From NCBI RefSeq assembly GCF_014287355.1, contig NZ_JACOPE010000001.1, forward strand, positions 1,364,001-1,428,000: a DNA stretch of 64,000 bases. Direction: 5' to 3'. This DNA is from Ruminococcus hominis. GTDB lineage: Bacteria > Bacillota > Clostridia > Lachnospirales > Lachnospiraceae. Shown here in pieces: positions 9,627 to 18,523 of this stretch. The notes beneath the pieces were generated by a model, which searched no databases, was not told the DNA's origin, and was given only the letters and a program-made list of their open reading frames with translations. The position numbers and the translations under genes were made by a program. How positions within the stretch are numbered: position 1 is the first letter of the stretch; the number at the start of each line of letters is the position of its first letter.

Positions 9627-9665
9627 ACGCTACGTGAGGATGCGCAGTGATTCTGATAGGAATAT
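9623..9665 (+). repeat. Dispersed intergenic repeat, copy C (43 bp)
   Basis: ATAAACGC through ATAT is 41/43 identical to the reverse complement of 49111-49153. The core GCTACGTGAGGATGCGCA corresponds to the core of copies A and B. The repeat's first bases overlap the parC stop codon (TAA at 9624-9626). Confidence 0.75.
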
Positions 9666-9699
9666 TAAAATAAAATATTAAAATAAAATGCAAACCCTC

Positions 9700-9728
9700 T
9701 TGCATTGTAGATTGAAAAGTGTTATAGT
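9700..9728 (+). promoter_or_regulatory. Sigma-A promoter of the rimP-nusA-infB operon
   Basis: TTGCAT (9700-9705), 17-bp spacer, TATAGT (9723-9728). The start site would fall near 9735, giving a leader of about 78 nt that contains a strong hairpin. Confidence 0.72.
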
Positions 9729-9755
9729 AGGCATTAGTTACATAAAGGATTTGGC

Positions 9756-9787
9756 AGAAGAGTGAACGAAAGTTCACTCTTCTTTAT
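9756..9787 (+). promoter_or_regulatory. Leader hairpin of the rimP operon, possible attenuator
   Basis: AGAAGAGTGAAC (9756-9767) and GTTCACTCTTCT (9772-9783) form a perfect 12-bp stem closed by a GAAA tetraloop. A weak T-rich tail (TTATTG) follows. It lies between the operon promoter and the GTG start of rimP. The sequence does not show whether it terminates, is cleaved or is bound by a protein. Confidence 0.6.
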
Positions 9788-9812
9788 TGCATTGTGAGAA
9801 AGGAAGTATAAC

Positions 9813-10280
9813 GTGTCAAGAAGAGAACAATACGAACAACAGACAGAAGAACTTTTAGAACCAATCGTTACCGGACATGGATTTGAACTGGTGGATGTGG
9901 AATATGTAAAGGAAGCGGGAACCTGGTATCTGCGAGCTTATATTGATAAGCCAGGTGGAATCACAGTGGATGATTGTGAGGTTGTAAGCCGTCAGTTTTC
10001 GGATATTCTGGATGAGAAAGACTATATTGAAGATGCTTATATTTTTGAAGTGAGTTCTCCGGGACTTGGTCGTCCGTTGAAAAAGGAGAAAGATTTTAAG
10101 AGAAGCATGGGAGAGGAAGTTGAGATTCGTACATATCGGGCAATTGACCGTCAGAAGGAATTTACCGGTATTCTGAAAGCATATGATAATGATACCGTAA
10201 CAATTGCTTACGAAGATGACACGGAGCAGATATTTAATAAAAGTGATATCGCTTTGATCCGTCTTGCTCTGGATTTTTAA
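9813..10280 (+). CDS. rimP: Ribosome maturation factor RimP
   Basis: Cytoplasmic assembly factor for the 30S subunit, 155 aa. The N-terminal domain has ELVDVEYVKEAG and LRAYIDKPGGITVDDCEVVSRQ (about residues 22-66). The EVSSPGLGRPLK hinge motif (about 84-95) precedes the C-terminal Sm-like fold. The start is GTG at 9813 with AAAGGAAG upstream. First gene of the nusA-infB operon, an order conserved across Bacteria, with nusA 73 bp downstream. Confidence 0.95.
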   Translation: MSRREQYEQQTEELLEPIVTGHGFELVDVEYVKEAGTWYLRAYIDKPGGITVDDCEVVSRQFSDILDEKDYIEDAYIFEVSSPGLGRPLKKEKDFKRSMGEEVEIRTYRAIDRQKEFTGILKAYDNDTVTIAYEDDTEQIFNKSDIALIRLALDF

Positions 10281-10353
10281 ACAATAAAATTGAGCAGTAA
10301 CAAGAAGTTGAAAAAATAGAAATGAAATTTTATAAATTTAGGAGGAATGAATA

Positions 10354-11553
10354 ATGAACACAGAATTACTGGAAGCCTTGACAATTTTGGAAGAAGAAAA
10401 AAATATCAGTAAAGATACTATGATGGATGCAATCGAAAATTCATTGATCAGCGCTTGTAAAAATCATTTTGGAACATCTGATAACATCAAAATTATTATG
10501 AATCGTGAAACATGTGATTATTCTGTATATGCAGAAAAAGAAGTTGTAGAGGAAGTATTTGATCCGGCAATCGAGATCAGTCTGGAAGATGCTGAAAAGC
10601 TGGATTCATCTTTGCACATTGGAGATATCGCTCAAATTCCTGTAGAATCAAAATCATTTGGACGTATCGCAACACAGAATGCAAAGAACCTGATTTTGCA
10701 GAAAATCAGAGAAGAGGAACGAAAAGTAGTATTTGATCAGTATTTTGCAAAAGAAAAAGATATCGTAACAGGTATTGTTCAGCGTTATGTAGGCAAGAAT
10801 ATCAGCATCAACCTTGGTAAAGCAGATGCGATGCTGACAGAGAACGAACAGGTAAAAGGCGAAAAGTTTGAGCCAACAGAGAGAATTAAACTCTATATTG
10901 TAGAGGTTAAGAATACAACAAAGGGACCGAAGATCCTTGTGTCAAGAACACATCCGGAACTTGTAAAACGTTTGTTTGAAGCAGAAGTTGCAGAAGTAAA
11001 AGACGGAACAGTAGAGATTAAGAGTATTGCACGTGAGGCAGGTTCTCGTACAAAGATGGCAGTATGGTCTAATGATGAGAATGTGGATCCTGTAGGAGCA
11101 TGTGTCGGAATGAATGGAGCACGTGTGAATGCTGTTGTAAATGAACTTCGTGGAGAAAAAATTGATATTATTAACTGGAGTGATAATCCGGCATTATTAA
11201 TTGAAAATGCTTTGAGTCCTGCAAAGGTTATTTCGGTTATGGCTGACCCGGATGAGAAAACAGCAAGCGTGATTGTACCAGATTACCAGCTTTCACTTGC
11301 AATTGGTAAAGAAGGACAGAATGCAAGACTTGCAGCTCGTCTTACAGGATATAAGATTGATATTAAGAGTGAAACACAGGCAATCGAAGCAGGAGAACTT
11401 CCAGAAGATTACATGGATCAGATGAACAACATGGAAGAAGATGAAGAGGGATATGTAGGAGAGTACGAGACAGATGCAGAAGATGCAGATGCTCAGTATG
11501 ATAATACAGAAGACGATGTAGAAGAATTCGAATTTGTAGAAACAGAAGAATAA
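10354..11553 (+). CDS. nusA: Transcription termination/antitermination factor NusA
   Basis: RNA polymerase-associated factor that modulates pausing, intrinsic termination and rRNA antitermination. At 399 aa it is the Gram-positive form without the C-terminal acidic repeats of E. coli. The order is N-terminal RNAP-binding domain (1-125), S1 domain (about 135-200), then KH1/KH2 with DPVGACVGMNGARV and LAIGKEGQNARLAARLTGYKIDI. A very acidic tail fills residues about 360-399. An AGGAGG site lies before the ATG. Because NusA enhances hairpin-dependent termination, the leader hairpin upstream of rimP could be an autoregulatory target (inference). Confidence 0.97.
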   Translation: MNTELLEALTILEEEKNISKDTMMDAIENSLISACKNHFGTSDNIKIIMNRETCDYSVYAEKEVVEEVFDPAIEISLEDAEKLDSSLHIGDIAQIPVESKSFGRIATQNAKNLILQKIREEERKVVFDQYFAKEKDIVTGIVQRYVGKNISINLGKADAMLTENEQVKGEKFEPTERIKLYIVEVKNTTKGPKILVSRTHPELVKRLFEAEVAEVKDGTVEIKSIAREAGSRTKMAVWSNDENVDPVGACVGMNGARVNAVVNELRGEKIDIINWSDNPALLIENALSPAKVISVMADPDEKTASVIVPDYQLSLAIGKEGQNARLAARLTGYKIDIKSETQAIEAGELPEDYMDQMNNMEEDEEGYVGEYETDAEDADAQYDNTEDDVEEFEFVETEE

Positions 11554-11585
11554 TTCATATTCATCTTTGGAAGGAGATAAGATAG

Positions 11586-11864
11586 TTGACGACAAAGCGA
11601 AAGATACCAATGCGAAAATGTGTTGGCTGCGGCGAAATGAAACCGAAGAAAGAATTGATGCGTGTTTTAAGAACAGAAGAGAATGAATTTGTTCTGGATA
11701 CAACAGGCAAGAAGAATGGACGTGGCGCATATCTGTGCATGTCAAAAGATTGTTTTGAAAAGGCAGTAAAGAGTAAAGGGCTTGAGAGGTCTTTCAAACA
11801 GGCAATTCCGACAGAGGTGTACGATCGTCTGGAAAAGGAGATGAGTGAACTTGAAACCAGATAA
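11586..11864 (+). CDS. rnpM: RNase P modulator RnpM (YlxR family)
   Basis: Small basic RNA-binding protein, 92 aa, of the YlxR family, reported in Bacillus to bind the RNase P RNA. Diagnostic residues are RKCVGCGEMKPKKELMRVLR near the N-terminus and GRGAYLC further on. The start is TTG at 11586 behind AAGGAGA; family members begin with a basic stretch before RKC, which the TTG start provides. An ATG nine codons in is the alternative. It overlaps ylxQ by 20 bp, so the two are translationally coupled. Confidence 0.9.
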   Translation: MTTKRKIPMRKCVGCGEMKPKKELMRVLRTEENEFVLDTTGKKNGRGAYLCMSKDCFEKAVKSKGLERSFKQAIPTEVYDRLEKEMSELETR

Positions 11865-12165
11865 GATATTGTCTCTGATAGGACTTGCAACAAAGGCAGG
11901 AAGATGCGTGAGTGGAGAATTTATGACAGAACGAGAAACAAAGTGTGGTCGTGCCACACTTGTGATCGTAGCAGAAGATTCATCTGATAATACAAAAAAG
12001 AAGTTTCGGGACATGTGTGAATTTTATAAGGTTCCAATTTATTTTTACGGAGATAAAGATACCTTAGGGCATGCAATGGGAAAAGAATTCCGTGCATCTC
12101 TGGCAATATTGGATGAAGGATTTGCAAAGGGAATTCAAAAACAATTTGAAACAGTCAACGAGTAA
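11845..12165 (+). CDS. ylxQ: L7Ae/L30e-type RNA-binding protein YlxQ
   Basis: Ribosomal L7Ae-family protein of 106 aa that occupies the same operon slot in most Firmicutes; proteins of this fold bind kink-turn RNA. The fold signature is visible as [17 protein letters not shown] near the start, [17 protein letters not shown] in the middle and [19 protein letters not shown] after it. The start is GTG at 11845, inside rnpM, with AAAAGGAG 6 bp upstream. Its exact RNA target is unknown. Confidence 0.88.
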   Translation: MNLKPDKILSLIGLATKAGRCVSGEFMTERETKCGRATLVIVAEDSSDNTKKKFRDMCEFYKVPIYFYGDKDTLGHAMGKEFRASLAILDEGFAKGIQKQFETVNE

Positions 12166-12190
12166 TTGCATAAAGGAGGTAGTTTATAAT

Positions 12191-14881
12191 ATGACAAAAT
12201 TGAGAGTACATGAGTTAGCAAAAGAGTTGGGAATGGACAACAAAGAGTTATTAGATATTCTTGCAAAGAAAAAAGTGGAAGTGAAAAGCCATATGAGTAC
12301 TTTGGAAGAGCAGGTTACAGATACAATCCGTAGCGAGTATGCAAAGAAAAAAGCTGAGAATACAGAGGACGGAGCTCCGAAAAAGAAAACAATCGTACAG
12401 GTATTTCGTCCACAGAATTCTAAGAGTGGAAAAATGCAGAATGGAAATCGTCAGGGACAGCGTCCACAGAATGGAAACCGCCAGGGACAGCGCCCACAGA
12501 ATGAAAACAGAACTGCAAAACCTGCAAATCAGGGTCAGAATACACAGGGAGTGGCAGCAGCAAAACCACAGTCAAACGGCGTAAACGGATCACGTCCACA
12601 GAATGCGGAACAGGGTCAGAGAAGAAATGACAGGCCTCAAGGCGGACGCTTTAACAATAATGACAGAAACGATAGAAATGATCGTGGCGGACGCTTTAAT
12701 AACAATGACAGAAACGATAGAAACGATCGTGGCGGACGCTTTAATAATAATGACAGAAACGATAGAAATGATCGTGGCGGACGCTTTAACAATAATGACA
12801 GAAACGATAGAAATGATCGTGGCGGACGCTTTAATAATAATGACAGAAATGATAGAAACGACAGAAATGACAGAGGTAATTCACGTCCACAGGGAAGACA
12901 GGGACAGGGACGCAGAGAAGATCGTGATTCTATTCCGGCACCAATGGTAGAACAGCAGAAAACTCAGAGAAATAAAGCAAAAGACAAAGAGAAAGATTAC
13001 AAGAAGAAAGAGCTTCGTGACGGAGAGTTTGAGAATAAAGGCAAAAAAGGTAAAAAGCAGAAACAGGTAGCTGAAGCGAAAAAACCTCAGAAACCACAGC
13101 CGAAGCCGGTTGAGGTGGAAGAAGAAATTAAACAGATTACAATTCCTGAAGTTCTTACAATCCAGGAACTTGCTGATAAGATGAAGATTGTTCCATCTGT
13201 AATTATTAAAAAGTTGTTTATGCAGGGCAAGATTGTAACAGTAAACCAGGAAATTGATTATGAGACAGCAGAAGAAATCGCAATGGAATTCGATGTTCTT
13301 TGTGAGAAAGAAGTAGTTGTCGATGTGATTGAAGAACTTTTGAAAGAAGACGAAGAGGATGAAGCAGATATGGTGAAACGTCCTCCTGTTGTCTGTGTTA
13401 TGGGTCACGTTGACCATGGTAAAACATCATTGCTTGACGCAATCCGTCATTCGAATGTGATCGATCGTGAGGCAGGTGGTATTACACAGCATATTGGTGC
13501 ATCTGTTGTAGAAGTTGATGGAGAAAAAATTACATTTCTGGATACACCTGGACATGAAGCATTTACAGCTATGCGTATGCGTGGTGCAAGTTCTACAGAC
13601 ATCGCAATCCTTGTAGTAGCCGCAGATGATGGTGTTATGCCACAGACAGTAGAGGCTATCAACCATGCAAAGGCTGCCGGAATTGAAATTATTGTTGCAA
13701 TCAACAAGATTGATAAACCAAGTGCTAATGTGGAACGTGTAAAACAGGAATTGACAGAGTATGAATTGATTCCGGAAGACTGGGGCGGAAGTACAATTTT
13801 TGTACCAGTATCAGCACATACAAAAGAAGGAATCAAAGAATTACTTGAGATGGTTCTTTTAACAGCAGAAGTTATGGAGTTAAAAGCAAATCCAAATCGT
13901 GCAGCAAGAGGTCTTGTTATTGAAGCTCAGTTGGATAAAGGAAAAGGATCTGTTGCAACTGTACTTGTGCAGAAAGGTACTCTGCATGTTGGAGATGCAA
14001 TCGCAGCTGGTTCTGCACATGGTAAAGTACGTGCAATGATGGACGATAAAGGTCGTCGCGTGAAAGAAGCAGGACCTTCACAGCCAGTTGAGATTCTTGG
14101 TCTTAATGACGTGCCAAATGCCGGAGAAGTATTTGTGGGATGTGAAACAGAAAAAGCTGCAAGAAACTTTGCTGAGACATTTATTGCACAGAATAAAGCA
14201 AAGCTTTTGGAAGAAACAAAAAGTAAGATGTCTTTGGATGATCTGTTCACACAGATTCAGGAAGGCAATTTGAAAGAATTGAACATTGTTGTAAAAGCTG
14301 ATGTTCAGGGTTCTGTAGAGGCAATGAAACAGAGCTTACTTAAGCTTTCTAATGATGAAGTAGTGATTAAGATTATCCATGGTGGTGTTGGCGCGATCAA
14401 TGAATCAGATGTAACATTGGCATCTGCATCGAATGCAATTATTATCGGATTTAACGTTCGTCCGGATGCAACAGCAAAAGACATTGCAGAGCGTGAAGGT
14501 GTTGACTTGAGATTGTATCGTGTTATTTATAGTGCGATTGAAGATGTGGAAGCAGCTATGAAAGGTATGCTTGATCCAGTATTTGAAGAAAAAGTACTTG
14601 GTCACGCAGAAGTGCGTCAGACATTTAAAGCATCCGGTGTTGGTACAATTGCAGGTTCTTATGTACAGGATGGTATCTTCGAGCGTAACTGTTCAGTGCG
14701 TCTGACTCGTGATGGTATTGTAATCTTTGATGGACCTCTTGCATCACTGAAACGTTTTAAAGATGATGTAAAAGAAGTAAAAGCCGGATATGAGTGTGGA
14801 TTTGTATTTGAAAATTACAATGACATTAAAGAGGGTGACCTTGTAGAAGCATACAAGATGGTTGAAGTAGAAAGAAAATAA
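12191..14881 (+). CDS. infB: Translation initiation factor IF-2
   Basis: GTPase that brings fMet-tRNA to the 30S subunit and promotes subunit joining; 896 aa from the ATG at 12191 behind AAAGGAGGT. The N-terminal IF2N domain ([15 protein letters not shown]) leads into a long disordered Asn/Arg/Gly/Gln-rich linker with perfect tandem repeats (below). A second IF2N segment follows ([14 protein letters not shown]), then the G domain with GHVDHGKTS at 405-413, DTPGHEAF and NKIDK. Domains II to IV complete the protein. Only the linker is unusual; the catalytic half is canonical. Centre of the nusA-infB operon, followed by rbfA. Confidence 0.97.
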   Translation: MTKLRVHELAKELGMDNKELLDILAKKKVEVKSHMSTLEEQVTDTIRSEYAKKKAENTEDGAPKKKTIVQVFRPQNSKSGKMQNGNRQGQRPQNGNRQGQRPQNENRTAKPANQGQNTQGVAAAKPQSNGVNGSRPQNAEQGQRRNDRPQGGRFNNNDRNDRNDRGGRFNNNDRNDRNDRGGRFNNNDRNDRNDRGGRFNNNDRNDRNDRGGRFNNNDRNDRNDRNDRGNSRPQGRQGQGRREDRDSIPAPMVEQQKTQRNKAKDKEKDYKKKELRDGEFENKGKKGKKQKQVAEAKKPQKPQPKPVEVEEEIKQITIPEVLTIQELADKMKIVPSVIIKKLFMQGKIVTVNQEIDYETAEEIAMEFDVLCEKEVVVDVIEELLKEDEEDEADMVKRPPVVCVMGHVDHGKTSLLDAIRHSNVIDREAGGITQHIGASVVEVDGEKITFLDTPGHEAFTAMRMRGASSTDIAILVVAADDGVMPQTVEAINHAKAAGIEIIVAINKIDKPSANVERVKQELTEYELIPEDWGGSTIFVPVSAHTKEGIKELLEMVLLTAEVMELKANPNRAARGLVIEAQLDKGKGSVATVLVQKGTLHVGDAIAAGSAHGKVRAMMDDKGRRVKEAGPSQPVEILGLNDVPNAGEVFVGCETEKAARNFAETFIAQNKAKLLEETKSKMSLDDLFTQIQEGNLKELNIVVKADVQGSVEAMKQSLLKLSNDEVVIKIIHGGVGAINESDVTLASASNAIIIGFNVRPDATAKDIAEREGVDLRLYRVIYSAIEDVEAAMKGMLDPVFEEKVLGHAEVRQTFKASGVGTIAGSYVQDGIFERNCSVRLTRDGIVIFDGPLASLKRFKDDVKEVKAGYECGFVFENYNDIKEGDLVEAYKMVEVERK
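12437..12496 (+). repeat. Two 30-bp tandem repeats in the infB linker
   Basis: Two in-frame copies (12437-12466 and 12467-12496) each encode [10 protein letters not shown]; a partial third (QNENR) follows. The copies differ at synonymous third positions. Confidence 0.85.
12641..12874 (+). repeat. Five 45-bp tandem repeats in the infB linker
   Basis: Five in-frame copies start at 12641, 12686, 12731, 12776 and 12821. Each encodes [15 protein letters not shown], and the last has one extra NDR triplet. Copies differ only by silent T/C changes. A multiple of 3 keeps frame if copy number varies. Confidence 0.92.
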
Positions 14882-14891
14882 TCTAAAAATA

Positions 14892-14920
14892 CTGCTCCGG
14901 ACAGAATCTGTTCGGGGCAG
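14892..14920 (+). promoter_or_regulatory. infB-rbfA intergenic hairpin
   Basis: CTGCTCCGGACA pairs with TGTTCGGGGCAG (12 bp, two G-U) around GAATC. No T run follows, so it looks like an mRNA-stabilising or processing hairpin inside the operon rather than a terminator. Confidence 0.5.
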
Positions 14921-14942
14921 AACGTATAAGGAGCGATGAAAC

Positions 14943-15305
14943 ATGAGAAAGAACAGTATAAAAAATACAAGAGTGAATGCAGAAGTTCATCATGAGTTAA
15001 GTAATATACTGCGTGGCGGGATTAAAGATCCACGAGTTGCACCGATGACATCCGTTGTAGCGGTTGAAGTAGCTCCGGATTTAAAGACCTGCAAGGCGTA
15101 TATCAGCGTGCTGGGAGATAAAAAAGCTCAGGAAGATACGTTGAAAGGCTTGCAGAGTGCAGAAGGATATATCCGTCGTGAGCTTGCAAGAACAATCAAT
15201 ATGAGAAATACTCCGGAAATTACATTTATTTTAGACCAGTCCATTGAATATGGAGTAAACATGAGTAAGATGATAGATGATTTGACAAAAAAAGGTGAGG
15301 AATAA
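14943..15305 (+). CDS. rbfA: 30S ribosome-binding factor RbfA
   Basis: KH-fold assembly factor needed for 16S rRNA 5'-end maturation and cold growth; 120 aa. Family landmarks are the N-terminal RVNAEVHHELSNILRGGIKDPRV, VEVAPDLKTCKAYISVLG in the middle, and RTINMRNTPEITFILDQSIEYG near the end. The ATG sits behind AAGGAGCG. It ends 2 bp before nrnA, indicating coupled translation in the ribosome-assembly operon. Confidence 0.96.
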   Translation: MRKNSIKNTRVNAEVHHELSNILRGGIKDPRVAPMTSVVAVEVAPDLKTCKAYISVLGDKKAQEDTLKGLQSAEGYIRRELARTINMRNTPEITFILDQSIEYGVNMSKMIDDLTKKGEE

Positions 15306-15307
15306 AC

Positions 15308-16279
15308 ATGAGTATTGTTTTATCTGAAATTTTAGCAGAAAAGCAGACGGTTGCTCTCGGGGGACATATACGTCCGGATGGAGATTGTGTCGGTTCTGTA
15401 ATGGGACTATATCTTTATTTGCAGGAAGAATATCCTAAGCTGCAGGTTGATGTATATCTGGAAAATTTAGCAGATTGTTTTCTTTTTGTTCAGGATACAA
15501 ATAAAATTCATAGTGAAATTGATGATTCAAAGGTTTATGATCTTTTTATTTGTATGGATTGCGGAGATAAAGAACGATTAGGGTTTTCTGCACCACTTTT
15601 TGAGAATGCAAAGATGACGGCATGTATCGATCATCATGTGAGCAATGAGGCGTTTGCAGATTATAATGAGATAATTCCGGATGCAAGCTCGACATCAGAA
15701 TTAGTTTATCGATTGATAGACAAAGATAAAATCAGTTTGCATTGCGCGGAAGCACTTTATATGGGAATTGCCCATGATACTGGAGTGTTCCAATATTCCT
15801 GTACAGCACCGGAAACAATGGAGGCTGCGGCAGAATTGCTCCGTAAGGGTGTAAATGGAAGTGATATTATCGATAAGACATTTTATGAAAAGACATATGT
15901 ACAAAATCAAATCCTCGGGAAAGCATTGCTTGAGAGTATGATGGTATTAGACAAGAAATGTATTTTTTCTTATGTATCAAAAAGAGATATGGAATTTTTT
16001 GATGCAGTGCCATCGGATTTAGAAGGAATTGTAAGTCAGCTTCGGTACACCACAGGGATAGAAGTCGCAATTTTTATGTATGAGACAGGATATCAGGAAT
16101 ATAAGGTGAGTCTTCGCTCAAAAGATGCTGTTGATGTTAGTAAAATCGCAAAATACTTTGGCGGTGGCGGACATGTTAAAGCTGCAGGTTGTACGATGAA
16201 AGGTACAGTGCATGATGTGGTAAATAATCTTATGAAAGAAATTGATATACAGTTAAAAGCAATTGGCGCAAAGGAATAG
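15308..16279 (+). CDS. nrnA: DHH-family oligoribonuclease / pAp phosphatase (NrnA type)
   Basis: Bifunctional phosphoesterase that degrades nano-RNAs and dephosphorylates 3'-phosphoadenosine 5'-phosphate; 323 aa. The DHH domain metal residues are visible in GGHIRPDGDCVGS (about 18-30), FICMDCGDKERLG, and IDHHVSNEAFAD. The C-terminal DHHA1 substrate domain ends with the FGGGGHVKAAG motif. It lies between rbfA and truB, the typical position in Clostridia and Bacilli. Confidence 0.92.
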   Translation: MSIVLSEILAEKQTVALGGHIRPDGDCVGSVMGLYLYLQEEYPKLQVDVYLENLADCFLFVQDTNKIHSEIDDSKVYDLFICMDCGDKERLGFSAPLFENAKMTACIDHHVSNEAFADYNEIIPDASSTSELVYRLIDKDKISLHCAEALYMGIAHDTGVFQYSCTAPETMEAAAELLRKGVNGSDIIDKTFYEKTYVQNQILGKALLESMMVLDKKCIFSYVSKRDMEFFDAVPSDLEGIVSQLRYTTGIEVAIFMYETGYQEYKVSLRSKDAVDVSKIAKYFGGGGHVKAAGCTMKGTVHDVVNNLMKEIDIQLKAIGAKE

Positions 16280-16284
16280 GCTTC

Positions 16285-17220
16285 ATGATAAACGGAATTC
16301 TGAATATATACAAAGAAAAAGGCTATACATCCCATGATGTAGTAGCAAAGCTTAGAGGAATCGTAGGACAAAAAAAGATTGGGCATACAGGAACACTTGA
16401 TCCGGATGCAGAAGGTGTATTGCCGGTGTGTCTTGGTAGAGCAACAAAGCTTTGTGATATGCTGACTGACAAAAATAAGACATACGAGACAATACTGCTT
16501 TTGGGAAAGACAACGGATACACAGGATATTTCAGGAGAAGTGTTAAAAATGGGAGACACATCCGCACTGACAGAAGAACAAGTGAAAAATTGCATTTGTG
16601 GATATATCGGTGAGTATGATCAGCTTCCACCAATGTATTCGGCCTTGAAGGTGAATGGAAAAAAATTATATGAATTGGCTCGTGAAGGGAAAGAAGTAGA
16701 ACGAAAAACAAGAAAAGTTCAGATTTTAGATATTCAAATTAAGGAAGTAAAATTACCGCGTGTAAGGATGGAAGTGAGTTGCTCGAAAGGAACTTATATA
16801 AGGACGCTTTGTCATGATATAGGCGAAGAGTTGGGCTGCGGTGGTTGTATGGAACAACTCCTTCGCACACGTGTGAGTTGTTTTAACTTAAAAGATAGTT
16901 TGAAACTTGATGAAGTCAGAGCATATCGCGAACAAGAAAGGCTTGCAGAAATATTGATTCCAATTGATGAGATGTTTTCGGATAAAAAAGCAGCTATTGT
17001 AATGAAAAAGTTTGAAGCACTTGCATACAATGGAAATGAATTGAAAATGTCTATGATAAAATTAAAAGAAGAACCAAAGGCAACAGAATTTGTTGAAGGG
17101 GAACAAATAAGATTATATGATCAGGCACAACATTTCATCGGCATTTTTGTTTATCATGAAAATGAACGAAAATTCGTGGTAGAGAAGATGTTTTTGGATC
17201 AGGAGGAATTAAAAAAGTAG
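16285..17220 (+). CDS. truB: tRNA pseudouridine(55) synthase TruB
   Basis: Isomerises U55 in the T-loop of all tRNAs. The catalytic aspartate is D39 in GHTGTLDPDAEGVLPV. The KxxGxxS-type nucleotide loop is NIYKEKGYTSHDVV, and CSKGTYIRTLCHDIGEELGC is the second conserved block. At 311 aa it includes a C-terminal PUA-like extension. It starts 5 bp after nrnA and ends 1 bp before ribF, in the canonical truB-ribF pair. Confidence 0.95.
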   Translation: MINGILNIYKEKGYTSHDVVAKLRGIVGQKKIGHTGTLDPDAEGVLPVCLGRATKLCDMLTDKNKTYETILLLGKTTDTQDISGEVLKMGDTSALTEEQVKNCICGYIGEYDQLPPMYSALKVNGKKLYELAREGKEVERKTRKVQILDIQIKEVKLPRVRMEVSCSKGTYIRTLCHDIGEELGCGGCMEQLLRTRVSCFNLKDSLKLDEVRAYREQERLAEILIPIDEMFSDKKAAIVMKKFEALAYNGNELKMSMIKLKEEPKATEFVEGEQIRLYDQAQHFIGIFVYHENERKFVVEKMFLDQEELKK

Positions 17221-17221
17221 C

Positions 17222-18112
17222 ATGCAATATATAACAGACATAAATGCATATCAAAGCGAAAAAAAATCTGCAGTAACTTTGGGAAAGTTTGATTGCCTTC
17301 ATCGTGGACATCAAAAGTTGATCGGACGTGTCAAGGAGTTGGCATCCGAAGAAATTCAAAGTGTAGTGTGTGCATTTGATATGGGAAGAAATTCTTTACT
17401 CACCAAAGAGGAGAGAAAAGAACGACTGGAACAAGAAGTGGATTGCTTTATCGCATGTCCGTTTACAAAAGAAATCCGAGAAATGGAAGCAGAACAGTTT
17501 ATCTTGCAGATTCTTGCTGAAAAATTTCATGCAGCAGTAGTTGTTGTCGGAGAAGATTTTCAGTTTGGACATGAGAAACGTGGCGATGTGGTAATGCTGG
17601 AAAAATATGCAGCGCAATGTGGATATCAGCTGGATGTAATCAAAAAAGAAATGTATGAGGGCAGGGAAATCAGTAGCACTTATGTAAGAGAAGCACTTGC
17701 AGAAGGAAATGTGACGTTAGCCAATAATCTTCTTGGATATTTATACGGAACCGAGGGTGTTGTGGAATACGGACACCAGTTGGGGAGAACATTGGGATTT
17801 CCCACAATGAATATTACATGGGACGAGCATAAGATCGCACCGAAGTTCGGCGTGTATGCATGCGAGATTGAAATTGACGGTGCGAGATATTATGGAATTG
17901 GGAATGTAGGGATTAAACCGACAGTGGAAAATGAACCGCATTTGTTGACGGAAGTGTATGTGTTTGATTATTCTGGAGATACTTATGGAAAATATGTAAA
18001 GGTATGGTTTCATGAGTTTGAACGGCCAGAGACAAAGTTTGCATCGATTGATGAATTGAAAGCACGCGTAGATAAAGATATTTTGTATGGGAAAAACTTC
18101 TTTACAAAATAA
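17222..18112 (+). CDS. ribF: Bifunctional riboflavin kinase / FAD synthetase
   Basis: Converts riboflavin to FMN and FMN to FAD; 296 aa. The N-terminal nucleotidyltransferase domain shows GKFDCLHRGHQKLI (HxGH-type site), VVVVGEDFQFGHEKRGDV, and the EISSTYVREALAEGNV helix. The C-terminal kinase domain carries YGHQLGRTLGFPTMNI and YGIGNVGIKPT. The ATG is at 17222 with AGGAGG inside the truB end. The promoter of rpsO overlaps its last codons. Confidence 0.95.
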   Translation: MQYITDINAYQSEKKSAVTLGKFDCLHRGHQKLIGRVKELASEEIQSVVCAFDMGRNSLLTKEERKERLEQEVDCFIACPFTKEIREMEAEQFILQILAEKFHAAVVVVGEDFQFGHEKRGDVVMLEKYAAQCGYQLDVIKKEMYEGREISSTYVREALAEGNVTLANNLLGYLYGTEGVVEYGHQLGRTLGFPTMNITWDEHKIAPKFGVYACEIEIDGARYYGIGNVGIKPTVENEPHLLTEVYVFDYSGDTYGKYVKVWFHEFERPETKFASIDELKARVDKDILYGKNFFTK

Positions 18113-18129
18113 GAGAGTTATGTTATATT
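18101..18129 (+). promoter_or_regulatory. Sigma-A promoter of rpsO
   Basis: TTTACA (18101-18106), 17-bp spacer, TATATT (18124-18129). The -35 box lies within the last codons of ribF. The leader is about 88 nt. Confidence 0.68.
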
Positions 18130-18142
18130 TAATAACTGTGAG

Positions 18143-18170
18143 CCGACGTTCGGTAATTGGATGACTCCAA
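18143..18170 (+). promoter_or_regulatory. rpsO 5'-leader hairpins (possible S15 autoregulatory element)
   Basis: Two adjacent hairpins: CCGA-CGT-TCGG (18143-18153) and TTGGA-TGAC-TCCAA (18157-18170). S15 is known to repress its own mRNA in several phyla through lineage-specific leaders; assignment here is inference. Confidence 0.35.
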
Positions 18171-18223
18171 CCATTGCTTAATGTCAGGCGGTCATAAAAG
18201 ATATTTATTAGGAGGAAAAGAAC

Positions 18224-18490
18224 ATGATTTCTAAAGAAAAGAAACAGGCAATTATTGCAGAATATGGAAGATGCGAAGGAGATACAGGATCTCCGGAAGT
18301 ACAGGTAGCTATCTTGACAGCAAGAATCAACGAGCTGACAGATCACTTCAAAGCTAATCCAAAAGATCACCACTCAAGAAGAGGTCTTTTGAAAATGGTT
18401 GGACAGAGAAGAGGACTTCTTGCATACTTAAAGAAAATTGATATCGAAAGATATCGTGCTTTGATTGAGAAACTTGGATTAAGAAAATAA
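18224..18490 (+). CDS. rpsO: Small ribosomal subunit protein uS15
   Basis: 88-aa primary 16S rRNA-binding protein that also forms bridge B4. The family pattern is complete: [40 protein letters not shown], and LIEKLGLRK at the C-terminus. AGGAGG lies 8 bp before the ATG. It has its own promoter and terminator, then pnp, the order rpsO-pnp conserved in most Bacteria. Confidence 0.97.
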   Translation: MISKEKKQAIIAEYGRCEGDTGSPEVQVAILTARINELTDHFKANPKDHHSRRGLLKMVGQRRGLLAYLKKIDIERYRALIEKLGLRK

Positions 18491-18523
18491 TTTTAGTTGC
18501 TCAAAAGCCTAAGAGATAACGAA

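Noticed and set aside
9274..9777. Minus-strand open frame (167 codons) across the parC end and the rimP leader
   Set aside because: It runs through repeat copy C, the rimP promoter and the leader hairpin, and shows no recognisable protein features.
12641..12874. Regular direct repeats suggesting a CRISPR array
   Set aside because: The 45-bp units abut without spacers and stay in the infB reading frame, encoding a low-complexity linker.
12603..12950. Open frame of 115 codons over the infB repeats in another frame
   Set aside because: It exists only because the tandem repeat has no stop in that frame. It lacks a ribosome site, and infB itself is canonical.
12881..13417. Long minus-strand open frame (178 codons) opposite infB
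   Set aside because: Composition is Phe/Leu/His/Cys-rich, the mirror of an A-rich coding strand. No promoter or ribosome site, no domain.
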